A DNA stretch of 64,000 bases from Solobacterium sp. (GTDB taxonomy: Bacteria; Bacillota_I; Bacilli_A; Erysipelotrichales; Erysipelotrichaceae): positions 25,991 to 89,990 of the forward strand of contig JAFUFO010000036.1 of assembly GCA_017469885.1 (NCBI GenBank). Direction: 5' to 3'. Positions 1 through 8,131 of the stretch are shown here, piece by piece. Below the pieces are notes generated by a model, which was not told the origin of the DNA, did not search any database, and was given only the letters and a program-made list of their open reading frames with translations. How positions within the stretch are numbered: position 1 is the first letter of the stretch; each line of letters opens with the position of its first letter. Both the position numbers and the translations under genes were made by a program.

Positions 1-63
1 TGTTGCAATTCATTTTCAATCATGATATTCTATTCAAGCATTGTCAGGAATGGAGGTGTGGTC

Positions 64-279
64 ATGTCCAGAGTATGTCAGGTATCCGGAAAGAAACCGA
101 TGTCGGGAAATAGACGTTCACATTCCCTGCGCGCTACTCGCCGTAAGTGGAATGTCAACCTGCAGAAGGTTCATGTTGTGATTGACGGCAAGCCTCAGAC
201 CATCAAGGTCTCGGCGCGTGCGTTAAAGACGCTGAAAGGCGGCACAAAGAAGAAGACTGCAGCCCCGACTGAAGCATAA
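64..279 (+). CDS. rpmB: 50S ribosomal protein L28
   Basis: Structural protein of the large ribosomal subunit. The 71-residue product begins [16 protein letters not shown] and carries the basic, Arg/Lys-rich body typical of L28 ([16 protein letters not shown]). The start at 64 is chosen because a GGAGGTG ribosome-binding site lies at 52-58; an in-frame ATG at 22 would add 14 residues not found in the family. The first Cys of the zinc-binding form is present, but the usual second pair is not obvious. It is transcribed towards thiN, which is convergent, as in Bacillus where rpmB lies near the prpC-prkC-rsgA-rpe-thiN block. Family assignment is secure. Confidence 0.97.
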   Translation: MSRVCQVSGKKPMSGNRRSHSLRATRRKWNVNLQKVHVVIDGKPQTIKVSARALKTLKGGTKKKTAAPTEA

Positions 280-288
280 ACTTTCTCA

Positions 289-320
289 GAAAAGGAACTA
301 CCGGCAAGGGGTTCTTTTTT
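289..320 (+). terminator. rpmB intrinsic terminator
   Basis: Just after the rpmB stop, AAAGGAAC pairs with GTTCTTTT (one G-U pair) around the loop region ACCGGCAAGG, and the downstream arm runs into a T tract at 314-319. It looks intact, so the IS110-type insertion probably begins downstream of it. Confidence 0.6.
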
Positions 321-330
321 CTATTCTGAA

Positions 331-650
331 ATCAGGAACGAACTGGTCCTGATCATAGTAGGAAGATAAATATCATCAAACATATGATTAAAGGGTCAGG
401 AGCACCAGTGGTTCCTGGCCTTTCTGCTGTAGGCATACAGTCAGATCGGCCTGGGTAAAGTAAGGACGTGGTCTTTTTTAGACCCGGCAGTGCCGTGAGT
501 CAGTCACAAAAAACGTTCTGCTTCCCTCCTGTGTCACAGGTCGATTTATCGGAATGAGCACGCAAAAGCAGTACACAGCGATGCCGGATTTAACCCAGAA
601 AAATGATCTGATACAGGGTGCGGGGAAGTCTTACCAAGGCTTTATGCATG
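331..650 (+). ncRNA. Candidate IS110 bridge RNA region
   Basis: The long non-coding left end upstream of the transposase folds into several hairpins. ATCAGGA (331-337) pairs with TCCTGAT (347-353). An 11-bp stem joins 391-401 to 413-423. GGTCT (470-474) pairs with AGACC (480-484). GTGA (495-498) pairs with TCAC (504-507). IS110-group elements are known to encode a structured bridge RNA here that guides target and donor choice. The hairpins are visible; the RNA identity is inferred from position, and target- and donor-binding loops were not resolved. Confidence 0.4.
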
Positions 651-663
651 AAAGGAGGTTCCT

Positions 664-1884
664 ATGCAAGGACCAGTCATCACGGTGGATGTCTTCAAAG
701 GCAGCTGCCACTATCAGCCGTTCCTCGAGAAAGGTGCACCATTCCGCAAGCCAAAGGTACTGCACGATACCATCGAGGGGTTTGCGGATCTTGAAACGAT
801 CATCCAGAAAGTGAAAGAGAAGAGCGGGAGCGATACGGTACCGGTCGTATTTGAAGCTACAGGAGCTTATCACCGCTGTCTTCAGAAGTATCTGGAAGAT
901 CATGGAATGCCGTATTACATCATCTCCCCGTTACTGGCAGCCGCATACCGCAAAACAAGTCTTCACAGTAATAAGACCGACGATCTGGACTGTGCTCACA
1001 TCGCGAAAGCTTACTACAACGAAGATAATCTTCTCCCGTTTCAGAAGCAGACAGATCTGTTCAACAGACTGCAGAAGCTGAATCGTTACTATGAAGCGGA
1101 ACTGAACCATCTGAGGATGTTCAAGATCACCTTCAGAAGTTACCTGGATATCATCTATCCCCGGATGGATAAGTGCTTCAAAGGACATTCCAGCCTGTAT
1201 GATCCGGTCGCTATGGAGGTGCTGAAGAAGTATCCGCATCCATCACTTCTGCTCAAACACAAAGAAGAGACGATCGTTAAGGTGATCGGAAAGAAGACAG
1301 ACCATAAAACCGGCTTCATATCAGAAGTGGTCCATAAGATGTATGAATGCGCAAAGCACTGTTATTCCGGATGCGATGTCACTGAGATCGAAGTGATCAA
1401 GCTGCCGGAACTCATTGAACAGCTTCAGAGCCAGATGGAACTCTGTGAGAATATCCTCAGCGAGATGGTCGAAGAAGCACGCACTGTACCGTATTTCGCA
1501 GGTATCCGGTCCATTGTCGGAATCGGAGACAATCTTGCGGCGAGAATAATCGCAGAACTGGGAGACATGAGCAGATTTACAAACAGACGTGCAATAACAG
1601 CATATGCAGGTCTAAATCCTAAGATCCTTCAGTCCGGAGATGTGGACGGCACACATTTACGGATATCAAAGAAAGGCAACCGGCATTTAAGATGCCTTCT
1701 GTACCTCGGGGCTTCGTGCAATTATCGGCTGAAGAAGAATGATCCGATATACCTGTTCAACAAAAAGAAAAGGCAGCAGTCCCAATGCCCATTGAGGTCC
1801 AAAGCTGCCAATATCGCTGCGGCGCATAAGTTATTGATCGTAATCTATGCGCTTGCCAGGAACGGCGAAATATACCGTTCCTGA
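664..1884 (+). CDS. IS110-family DEDD transposase
   Basis: The 406-residue recombinase has both IS110 domains. The N-terminal RuvC-like DEDD domain shows D9 (TVDVFK), E64 (VFEATGAYH), and D106 and D109 (NKTDDLDCAHIA). The C-terminal Transposase_20 domain contains the HhH-like stretch IVGIGDNLAARIIAELGD, followed by AYAGLNPKILQSG, where S324 is the likely serine nucleophile. The start at 664 follows a strong AAGGAGG site. The length is normal and no frameshift is seen, so the enzyme could be active. Known IS110 enzymes act with an RNA from the element's non-coding end. Confidence 0.93.
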   Translation: MQGPVITVDVFKGSCHYQPFLEKGAPFRKPKVLHDTIEGFADLETIIQKVKEKSGSDTVPVVFEATGAYHRCLQKYLEDHGMPYYIISPLLAAAYRKTSLHSNKTDDLDCAHIAKAYYNEDNLLPFQKQTDLFNRLQKLNRYYEAELNHLRMFKITFRSYLDIIYPRMDKCFKGHSSLYDPVAMEVLKKYPHPSLLLKHKEETIVKVIGKKTDHKTGFISEVVHKMYECAKHCYSGCDVTEIEVIKLPELIEQLQSQMELCENILSEMVEEARTVPYFAGIRSIVGIGDNLAARIIAELGDMSRFTNRRAITAYAGLNPKILQSGDVDGTHLRISKKGNRHLRCLLYLGASCNYRLKKNDPIYLFNKKKRQQSQCPLRSKAANIAAAHKLLIVIYALARNGEIYRS

Positions 1885-2029
1885 TCGAATTATAGATCAT
1901 TTCAAAATGATTTGGGAGTAGCTCTCCTGTTTTCGTCATGCGCTTTTTGACGAAATATCATTTTTAAAAACTATGCCTAAAAGGGTTGACTTAAGTTATC
2001 GGATTTTTGTGCGTTCTCTCCTTCAGACA

Positions 2030-2056
2030 TTTAAAAAGGCACATCAGCTGTGCCTT
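2030..2056 (-). terminator. thiN operon terminator
   Basis: Read on the minus strand, AAGGCACA (2049-2056) pairs with TGTGCCTT (2036-2043) around a 5-nt loop and runs into TTTTT. It ends the rlmN-to-thiN transcript. Confidence 0.8.
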
Positions 2057-2060
2057 CTGA

Positions 2061-2669
2061 TCAGTCATTGGTCTGTACGGTAAGAACGCTTCCCCGATGG
2101 ACATAGATTTCACCGGTCTTGCCGAGAATCTCATTGGACAGTCCGTACAGGTCCCGTTCCGTAATCACCCGGTGGTCCAGTTCATACTTGAATCCGTTCA
2201 GACTGATTTCGCATTCATTTTCCGCAAACAGCGACAGATACTGATAGTTGTTCTTGTTGATGCGGTGCGCTCCTTCACCAAGTGCGCGTGTGTAGTTTTT
2301 GTCATCGAACAGGATGACCCGATCCGGATATTTCCAGCAAAGACGGATATTCACGATCTCATGGTCGAGACGGCCGCCTGTGGCTCCGACAATATAAATC
2401 CGGCGGTATCCGCGGCGGATTGATTCATCTACCGCTGCCTCACTGTCACTGTTGTTCTTCACCGGATTCAGGGCAATCACCTCATCGCTGTAGAGCTCAA
2501 TCAGTCCCCGCTCATTTTCCGATACGGAATCGAAATCACCGATCGCAAATGCCATGCGGATTTTTTTGCGCGCCAGAAACAGCGCACCTTTATCCGCTCC
2601 GATATAATCCACATCTTTTAAATCCGGCAGATGATCTGCCAGTTTCAGTACTACAACACAGTCACGCAA
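2061..2669 (-). CDS. thiN: Thiamine pyrophosphokinase
   Basis: Transfers pyrophosphate from ATP to thiamine, giving thiamine diphosphate in the cytosol. The 202-residue protein has the family signatures YIGADKGALF (residues 22-31), IGDFDSV (about 43-49), NNSDSEAA and GATGGRLDH (about 95-103), with a C-terminal beta domain. The apparent start is TTG at 2669, which overlaps the rpe stop by 8 bp and suggests translational coupling; GAGAGG upstream could serve as the ribosome site. It is the last gene of the rlmN-prpC-prkC-rsgA-rpe-thiN operon. Confidence 0.93.
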   Translation of the reverse strand: MRDCVVVLKLADHLPDLKDVDYIGADKGALFLARKKIRMAFAIGDFDSVSENERGLIELYSDEVIALNPVKNNSDSEAAVDESIRRGYRRIYIVGATGGRLDHEIVNIRLCWKYPDRVILFDDKNYTRALGEGAHRINKNNYQYLSLFAENECEISLNGFKYELDHRVITERDLYGLSNEILGKTGEIYVHRGSVLTVQTND

Positions 2670-3318
2670 GCTGCTTCACCGCCTCTCGAATATTCTGTTT
2701 GAACACAAAGGATCCTGCGACAAGGACATCTGCCCCGGCACTCCGCACCAGTTTTGCGGTCGTTTCATTGATACCGCCATCCACTTCGATATGCGTATTC
2801 AATCCTGCTTCATCGAGCCATCCCCGGAGGGTCCGGATCTTATCCAGGCTTTCCGGAATGAATTTCTGTCCGCCGAATCCCGGTTCTACCGACATGATGA
2901 GAAATACATCGAACAGATCGAGATATGGTTTCAGCACACTGACGGGTGTATCCGGCTTGATAGAGATTCCGACGGATTTTCCATGACTGCGGACCAGTCC
3001 GGCAATCCGGCGCAGTTCCTCTTCATCGGATACCGCTTCATAATGAAACGTATAATTATCCGCTCCTGCAGAGAGAAACTTTTCCGCAAAAAACAGCGGA
3101 CGATCGATCATGACATGGACATCAAGAAACAGATCGGATGCCTTGCGGAATCCTTTCAGGATATCCGGTCCGAATGTCAGATTCGGCACAAAGTGCCCGT
3201 CCATGACATCAAAGTGAAGCCATTCCGCATCACTCTCTTCAATCTCGTTAAGCTGTTCTGCCATCCGGCTGTAATCCATGGAAAGTACCGATGGCGCAAT
3301 AATCATTTTACGATCCAT
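2662..3318 (-). CDS. rpe: Ribulose-phosphate 3-epimerase
   Basis: Interconverts ribulose 5-phosphate and xylulose 5-phosphate in the pentose phosphate pathway. The 218-residue TIM barrel contains APSVLSMDY near the start, the metal-binding HFDVMDGHFVPNLTFG (about 36-51), HVMI, MSVEPGFGGQ (about 143-152) and VDGGIN (about 178-183), all diagnostic. The AAGGAG site 8 bp before the ATG sits in the end of rsgA, whose stop overlaps this start by one base. It lies between rsgA and thiN, as in many Bacillota. Confidence 0.97.
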   Translation of the reverse strand: MDRKMIIAPSVLSMDYSRMAEQLNEIEESDAEWLHFDVMDGHFVPNLTFGPDILKGFRKASDLFLDVHVMIDRPLFFAEKFLSAGADNYTFHYEAVSDEEELRRIAGLVRSHGKSVGISIKPDTPVSVLKPYLDLFDVFLIMSVEPGFGGQKFIPESLDKIRTLRGWLDEAGLNTHIEVDGGINETTAKLVRSAGADVLVAGSFVFKQNIREAVKQLA

Positions 3319-4178
3319 TACCAGCTCTCCTTTCGGCTTCGGATCAGTTTCAGCATATCCAGATAGCTGCTGTAACGGGTCCGGCTGATCCTGCCGTCCT
3401 CCACAGCCTGCTTCACCGCACAGTCCGGCTCATTTTCATGTACACAGTCATTGAACCTGCACCTTCCGATATAAGGTGCAAAATCCGGGACTGCGTCATC
3501 GAGTTCCTCCGCCTGCATATGTGAAAAATCGAGCGAAGAGAATCCCGGCGTATCCGCAACGAGACCTCCAGCAACTTCATGAAGTTCGGAATGCCGTGTT
3601 GTATGTTTTCCCCGTCCGAGCGCCTTGGATATTTCCTGGGTCTCCAGACGGAATTCCGGATTGATTTCGTTGAGCAGTGTGCTCTTACCTGCACCGCTCT
3701 GTCCGGTCAGGACGGTGATCCTGTCCCGGAATACTTCCGCGACTTCGGGATTCAGCGAATCCTTTGCGGTACGCAGGACCTTCATGGGTCCGCGCTCATA
3801 TTCCGCAATCCGCTCTGCGGTTTCTTCGGAAATGCCAAGATCACATTTTGTAATGCATAACAGCGGTGTGATTCCGGCGTGCGTGATCAGTACAGACAGC
3901 CGGTCGATCAGCGCCGGTGAAAAATCCGGATCCTTTACTGACATGACGATCAAGGCCTGGTCGACATTGGCACATGCCGGACGAATCAGGCAGTTGCGGC
4001 GCGGATAGATCTTCTGAATCCCCCACGTTCCATGGAGAATTTCCGCCTCAACGAGATCACCGACAACCGGTGACTCGTTTTTCCGAAGTTTTCCCATGGC
4101 CACCGCAGTAACACGGGTGCCGTCTTCCAGCAGTAACGTATAATCCTTGGACAGAATCCGTACAATGCGTGCGTTCAT
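3318..4178 (-). CDS. rsgA: Ribosome small subunit GTPase RsgA
   Basis: A circularly permuted GTPase that helps late 30S subunit maturation. The 286-residue protein has an N-terminal OB fold, then the permuted G motifs in the order TKCD (G4), GQSGAGKSTLLN (G1) and DTPGFS (G3). A C-terminal zinc-binding part follows (CRFNDCVHENEPDC). The start at 4178 has a GGAGGCG site. It follows prkC closely, as in the prpC-prkC-cpgA arrangement of Bacillus, where PrkC phosphorylates this GTPase. That link is known from relatives, not shown here. Confidence 0.96.
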   Translation of the reverse strand: MNARIVRILSKDYTLLLEDGTRVTAVAMGKLRKNESPVVGDLVEAEILHGTWGIQKIYPRRNCLIRPACANVDQALIVMSVKDPDFSPALIDRLSVLITHAGITPLLCITKCDLGISEETAERIAEYERGPMKVLRTAKDSLNPEVAEVFRDRITVLTGQSGAGKSTLLNEINPEFRLETQEISKALGRGKHTTRHSELHEVAGGLVADTPGFSSLDFSHMQAEELDDAVPDFAPYIGRCRFNDCVHENEPDCAVKQAVEDGRISRTRYSSYLDMLKLIRSRKESW

Positions 4179-4196
4179 CGTACGCCTCCGGTGCGA

Positions 4197-6104
4197 TCAG
4201 TAGTAGTAAAGAACCACATAGTTATCTTCCCGCTGTGTATACTCACTTCCGGCTTCCGGATCCGAACGGATCACAACACCGGTATTGAGATTTGCGATTT
4301 CCTCTTCACTGAGTCCGGTCGTATCAAGTGTGGATGAGAATACTTCAACTCCCATCGCTTCCAGCATCTTGGATGCCTCCTCAACGGTCATTCCATTAAT
4401 TTCATACGGGATGACAACCGTCGGATAGCTTGCGTATACCAGAACAATTTCACTGACATTGTTCGGGTTAAACATTGTGCCGGGTTCAAGCAGTTCCTGA
4501 CGGAGAATACTTCCGGGTTCGGCGGTTTCATTCGCCTCTTCTTTTGTCGTGACTTTCAGGAAGTTGTATTCCGACAGTTCCTTGATCACCGCATTGATGT
4601 TCTTTCCGCGGTAATCCGCAATCTTTACACCGATACCGGAGGACACACTGACACTGATGCGGCTGCCCTTTTCTACTTCCGTACCGACTGCCGGATTACA
4701 GGATATGATCTGTCCTTTTTCGGTGGTTTCTGTCAGGGTGTATTCGACATTGGACGTATCCAGCACAAGACTGTTATCCGTGCAGATGGCCTTGGCATCG
4801 GTAAGGGTCTTACCGACCAGGTCCGGTACTTCCACCATCCTGCCGGCGCTGGCAATCGCGGAGATCTGGTTGAAGCCAAGAACCAGCAGACTGATTCCAA
4901 GCAATGTGACAAGCATGATCAGAAGGAACTTTACGCCCTTGCTGGTCTTCGGTCCACGGGAAACCGCAGGTTTTACTCTTGTGCCGTCCGAACGGTTCCG
5001 GTCAATCATCTCCTGACGGACAGCGACCCGCTCCTTGATCGGAACCGGTGCAGGAGCCGCTTCATTCTGAACCGGTGCAGCAGCAGTCAGTTTCGGCCGG
5101 GTATTGGTTCCGGTAAGAGAATGTTTGCGTGCCGGCCGCTTCGGCATATAATCACTGCGCTTTTTCATATCGCGCGAAAGCTCAGGATCCACCTGCTGCA
5201 TACGGCCGCCCTTTTTCTTGTTTCCCTTAATGGTTTCAACAAGCCGTGTGTTCTCATTTAGCAGAAGCTTCGCTTCGTTCTTGCGTTCCGGACGCAGACA
5301 TGTGCGGAGATCTTCCAGCATTTCATTGCAGGAAGCATAGCGCTTATTCGGATCCTTTGCGGTGGCACGGATCACGATATTCTCAACGGACTGCGGGATC
5401 TGCGGATTGATGGAGCGAACTTCCGGCATATCGTTGTGCATGTGCATCAGCGCAACCTGTACCGCCTGATCTGCCTTGAACGGAACATCTCCTGTCAGCA
5501 TTTCAAACAGACAGATACCAAGCGCATAAATATCGGACTGCGGGCTGGCCGACTGTCCCTTGGCAAGTTCCGGCGCAAGGTAATGTACCGAACCCATGAC
5601 ATTGTTTGCCTGTGTCAGCTGCATCGAGCCTTTGGCAAGCGCAATGCCGAAATCCAGCATTTTGATGGAGCCGTCAGATTTGACGATGACATTCTGCGGT
5701 TTGATATCACGATGAATAATACCGCGGCGATGTGCTTCCGCAGTAGCGCCGGTCAGCTGGATCATGATATCGATTGCCTCTTCCGTAAGCAGTGCACCGC
5801 GCTGCTGAATCATCTTCTTCAGCGGCTTTCCGGAGACATACTCCATAACGATATAATGGTGTCCCTTATATTCGCCGACATCATAGATTTCCACGATGTT
5901 CGGATGGGAGAGTGCTGTAGCGGCCTGTGCTTCCCGTTCAAACCGGAGAACGGAAACCGCATCCGTGCAGAGTTCACTGCGCAGAATTTTGACCGCAACC
6001 TGACGGTTCAGAATCGTATCAACCGCAAGGAAAACATCTGCCATTCCACCCTGGCCGATATGCTGGAATACCTCGTAACGGTCTGCGATGAGATTATTGC
6101 TCAT
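4197..6104 (-). CDS. prkC: PASTA serine/threonine protein kinase
   Basis: A membrane sensor kinase of the PrkC/StkP/PknB family that responds to peptidoglycan or lipid II. The 635-residue protein has a cytosolic kinase domain (GQGGMADV P-loop, VAVKIL lysine, HRDIKPQN catalytic loop, DFGIA, APE), a Lys/Pro-rich linker, one membrane segment (FLLIMLVTLLGISLLVLGF) and three extracellular PASTA repeats (starting VEVPDLVGK, VKIADYRGK and TVVIPYEING). The start at 6104 is chosen because an AAGGAG site lies 9 bp upstream; an ATG at 6113 would touch that site. It overlaps the end of prpC by 11 bp, so the kinase and its phosphatase are translationally coupled. Confidence 0.95.
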   Translation of the reverse strand: MSNNLIADRYEVFQHIGQGGMADVFLAVDTILNRQVAVKILRSELCTDAVSVLRFEREAQAATALSHPNIVEIYDVGEYKGHHYIVMEYVSGKPLKKMIQQRGALLTEEAIDIMIQLTGATAEAHRRGIIHRDIKPQNVIVKSDGSIKMLDFGIALAKGSMQLTQANNVMGSVHYLAPELAKGQSASPQSDIYALGICLFEMLTGDVPFKADQAVQVALMHMHNDMPEVRSINPQIPQSVENIVIRATAKDPNKRYASCNEMLEDLRTCLRPERKNEAKLLLNENTRLVETIKGNKKKGGRMQQVDPELSRDMKKRSDYMPKRPARKHSLTGTNTRPKLTAAAPVQNEAAPAPVPIKERVAVRQEMIDRNRSDGTRVKPAVSRGPKTSKGVKFLLIMLVTLLGISLLVLGFNQISAIASAGRMVEVPDLVGKTLTDAKAICTDNSLVLDTSNVEYTLTETTEKGQIISCNPAVGTEVEKGSRISVSVSSGIGVKIADYRGKNINAVIKELSEYNFLKVTTKEEANETAEPGSILRQELLEPGTMFNPNNVSEIVLVYASYPTVVIPYEINGMTVEEASKMLEAMGVEVFSSTLDTTGLSEEEIANLNTGVVIRSDPEAGSEYTQREDNYVVLYYY

Positions 6105-6849
6105 AACGCTCATCTCCTTCCATATCGATGAGGATCGCGGTGATGTTGTCATATCCTCCTGCGTTCATCGCTTCACTGTAAAGACGGCGGACCCGTATCG
6201 CCGGATCGATTTCCCGGTTCAGAACGATTCCCCGGATGATTTCTTCGTCCACATAGCCATGCAGGCCATCGGAACAGACCAGATATCCATCAGCTTTCCG
6301 GTCCATGCGTTCCAGATCAAACCGCGCCTTTTCCCATACACCCAGTGCATTGGTCAGTACATTTTTACGCGGATAGTTTCTTGCCTCTTCCGGTGTCAGT
6401 TCGCCATGCCGCAGCATATCATTCACCAGTGTATGATCAACCGTCAGCTGTTCAAACGAGCCGTCGGGATAATAGCCATACGTTCGGCTGTCACCGACAT
6501 TCACCACAAAGATGCCGACCGAAGTGATCATTACACCGGTCAGAGTCGTTCCCATTCCCTTCAGTTCTTCGGTACGTCGTCCCATGCGGTAGATCTCTTC
6601 ATTTGCGGCAGGAATCTCAAGGCCGAGCCAGCGGCGCAGCTGAACTTCATCCGCAAATCCTTCGTTCTGTGAAAAGGCCATGGAAAAATGCGTGACTGCA
6701 AGACGGCTTGCAATATCGCCGCCCTTGCCGCCGCCGATGCCGTCACAGACAACGGCAAAAACATCACCCGCACGGTTGCTGGCGATGATGTAGCTGTCCT
6801 GATTTGATTTCCGCAGTTTCCCGCGGTCCGTCAGTCCAAAATACTTCAT
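6094..6849 (-). CDS. prpC: PP2C-type protein phosphatase
   Basis: Dephosphorylates the targets of the partner kinase PrkC. The 251-residue PPM-family protein has all the metal-binding motifs: TDRGKLRKSNQDS, CDGIGGGKGGDIAS, VVNVGDSRTYG, SDGLHGYVDEE and GYDNITAILID. It starts within an ATGA overlap with the rlmN stop and ends inside the start of prkC. The rlmN-prpC-prkC order is common in Bacillota. Confidence 0.95.
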   Translation of the reverse strand: MKYFGLTDRGKLRKSNQDSYIIASNRAGDVFAVVCDGIGGGKGGDIASRLAVTHFSMAFSQNEGFADEVQLRRWLGLEIPAANEEIYRMGRRTEELKGMGTTLTGVMITSVGIFVVNVGDSRTYGYYPDGSFEQLTVDHTLVNDMLRHGELTPEEARNYPRKNVLTNALGVWEKARFDLERMDRKADGYLVCSDGLHGYVDEEIIRGIVLNREIDPAIRVRRLYSEAMNAGGYDNITAILIDMEGDERYEQ

Positions 6850-7898
6850 TGACGGTTCCTTTCATGACGTGCCCGCAGCTGACCGCATGCCGCATCAATG
6901 TCATCTCCGTGTTTGCTGCGGAGCGTTGCCTTGACGCCGTTTTTCATGATGACGTCATAAAAGCGAAGTGCGGCACGTTCATCCGTGGTTTTAAATCCGT
7001 TCTCATCCACTTCGTTGTACGGAATGAGATTTACATATGCATTCATGCCCCGGATCAGATCCGCAAGCTGTTTTGCGTCTTCATCGGAATCATTGACGCC
7101 TTTCAGAAGAATATATTCAAACGTAAGGCGGCGATGATTGTCTTCACTGTAATCCTTCAGCGCATCCATCAGTTCATTCAGCGGATACGCACGGTCAATC
7201 GGCATCAGCTCCCGGCGCAGTTCATCATTCGGCGCATGAAGCGAGATGGCAAGATTGTACTGGTAGTGTCCCTGCGCAAAGGCGCGGATCTTGGGAACCA
7301 CACCGCAGGTGCTGATCGTGATATGCCTTGCGCCGATGGAAAGACCATGATCGCTGTTGATCACCGAACAGAAGTCAATCACATTGTCATAATTATCAAA
7401 CGGTTCCCCGGTTCCCATGACTACGACGTTGTCGACGCGCTCTCCTGCCGCATCCACTTCTTTCTGAATATACATGATCTGACCGACCATCTCCCCGGCC
7501 GTAAGATCACGCTGTTTTTTCAGCAGTCCGGAGGCGCAGAAGGCACAGCCCATGTTACAGCCGACCTGGGAAGAAACACAGACGGAATTCCCGAAATTAA
7601 AGCGCATTAAAACCGTCTCGATCGTCGCTCCGTCAGAGAGTTCAAACAGATATTTCGCAGTACGGTCCCTGGCAACCTGCTTATCCAGCAGGGTTACCGG
7701 CATAATGGAATATTCACTGCTCAGTTCCTGAATGAGCGCAGCGGGAAGATCGCTCATCTCTTCAAATGACAGTACCCGTTTACGGTACAGCCAGCTATAA
7801 AGCTGCTTCGCACGGTAAGACTTCTGCCCGTGCCTTGCAAGCATTTCCTCCGCTTTCGCAAGAGAAAAATCATATATTGTTTGCATGTTACTTATCAT
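6846..7898 (-). CDS. rlmN: 23S rRNA (adenine-2503-C2) methyltransferase
   Basis: A radical-SAM dual-specificity RNA methyltransferase acting on 23S A2503 and, in relatives, tRNA A37. The protein has the CNMGCAFC cluster motif (CxxxCxxC), the catalytic Cys of SVCVSSQVG upstream of it, and a second catalytic Cys in DAACGQLRARH at the C terminus. I place the start at 7898 (MISNMQTIYDFS, 350 residues), preceded by AGGGTGAT. The codon at 7886 (MQTIYDFS) has no visible ribosome site. A further upstream in-frame extension lacks family similarity and would run through the zinc-ribbon gene terminator. Confidence 0.95.
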   Translation of the reverse strand: MISNMQTIYDFSLAKAEEMLARHGQKSYRAKQLYSWLYRKRVLSFEEMSDLPAALIQELSSEYSIMPVTLLDKQVARDRTAKYLFELSDGATIETVLMRFNFGNSVCVSSQVGCNMGCAFCASGLLKKQRDLTAGEMVGQIMYIQKEVDAAGERVDNVVVMGTGEPFDNYDNVIDFCSVINSDHGLSIGARHITISTCGVVPKIRAFAQGHYQYNLAISLHAPNDELRRELMPIDRAYPLNELMDALKDYSEDNHRRLTFEYILLKGVNDSDEDAKQLADLIRGMNAYVNLIPYNEVDENGFKTTDERAALRFYDVIMKNGVKATLRSKHGDDIDAACGQLRARHERNRQ

Positions 7899-7944
7899 AT
7901 CATAATCACCCTGTTTGAGACGGGTGAAAATCCACGCTTTCCGG

Positions 7945-7974
7945 CAAAAAAGAACCCGTGCGGACACGGGTTCA
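7945..7974 (-). terminator. Terminator of the pta unit
   Basis: On the minus strand AACCCGTG (7965-7972) pairs with CACGGGTT (7953-7960) around TCCG and is followed by CTTTTTT. It ends the pta and zinc-ribbon transcript before rlmN. Confidence 0.88.
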
Positions 7975-7979
7975 TGGTG

Positions 7980-8129
7980 TTACTGTTTTCTGACTTTTTT
8001 AAGCAGATCCGTAACAGGTTTCAGGATCTTTTTCCCTTCCTGTTCCCATCCCTTCTGTGTACGTTTTCCGCAGTACGGACATTTGAAACTGAGTTCCGGG
8101 ATGGATTTTCCGCACCGGGGACAGATCAT
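7980..8129 (-). CDS. Small double zinc-ribbon protein
   Basis: A 49-residue protein starting MICPRCGKSIPELSF, with a second CPYCGKRTQ motif and a basic C-terminal tail ending KKVRKQ. The two CPxCG knuckles, ten residues apart, predict one bound zinc. The ATG is 2 bp after the pta stop and no ribosome-binding site is visible, so translation probably depends on coupling to pta. A clean terminator follows. Its function is unknown; small zinc ribbons of this type are often nucleic-acid or protein adaptors. Codon structure and the Cys pattern support a real gene. Confidence 0.75.
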   Translation of the reverse strand: MICPRCGKSIPELSFKCPYCGKRTQKGWEQEGKKILKPVTDLLKKVRKQ

Positions 8130-8131
8130 GA

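Larger units (their letters stand above)
325..2030 (+). mobile_element. IS110-family insertion sequence
   Basis: One full-length DEDD transposase gene is flanked by about 340 bp of non-coding DNA on the left and about 150 bp on the right. The element lies between the terminators of the convergent genes rpmB and thiN. No terminal inverted repeats are evident, as expected for IS110-group elements. Exact ends cannot be set from one copy. The limits given are the last base of the rpmB terminator and the first base of the thiN terminator, so they are outer bounds. Both neighbouring terminators look intact, so the insertion is probably neutral. Confidence 0.75.

Noticed and set aside
554..814. A short plus-strand frame overlapping the IS110 transposase start
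   Set aside because: It lies out of frame with the intact transposase and covers the non-coding left end.
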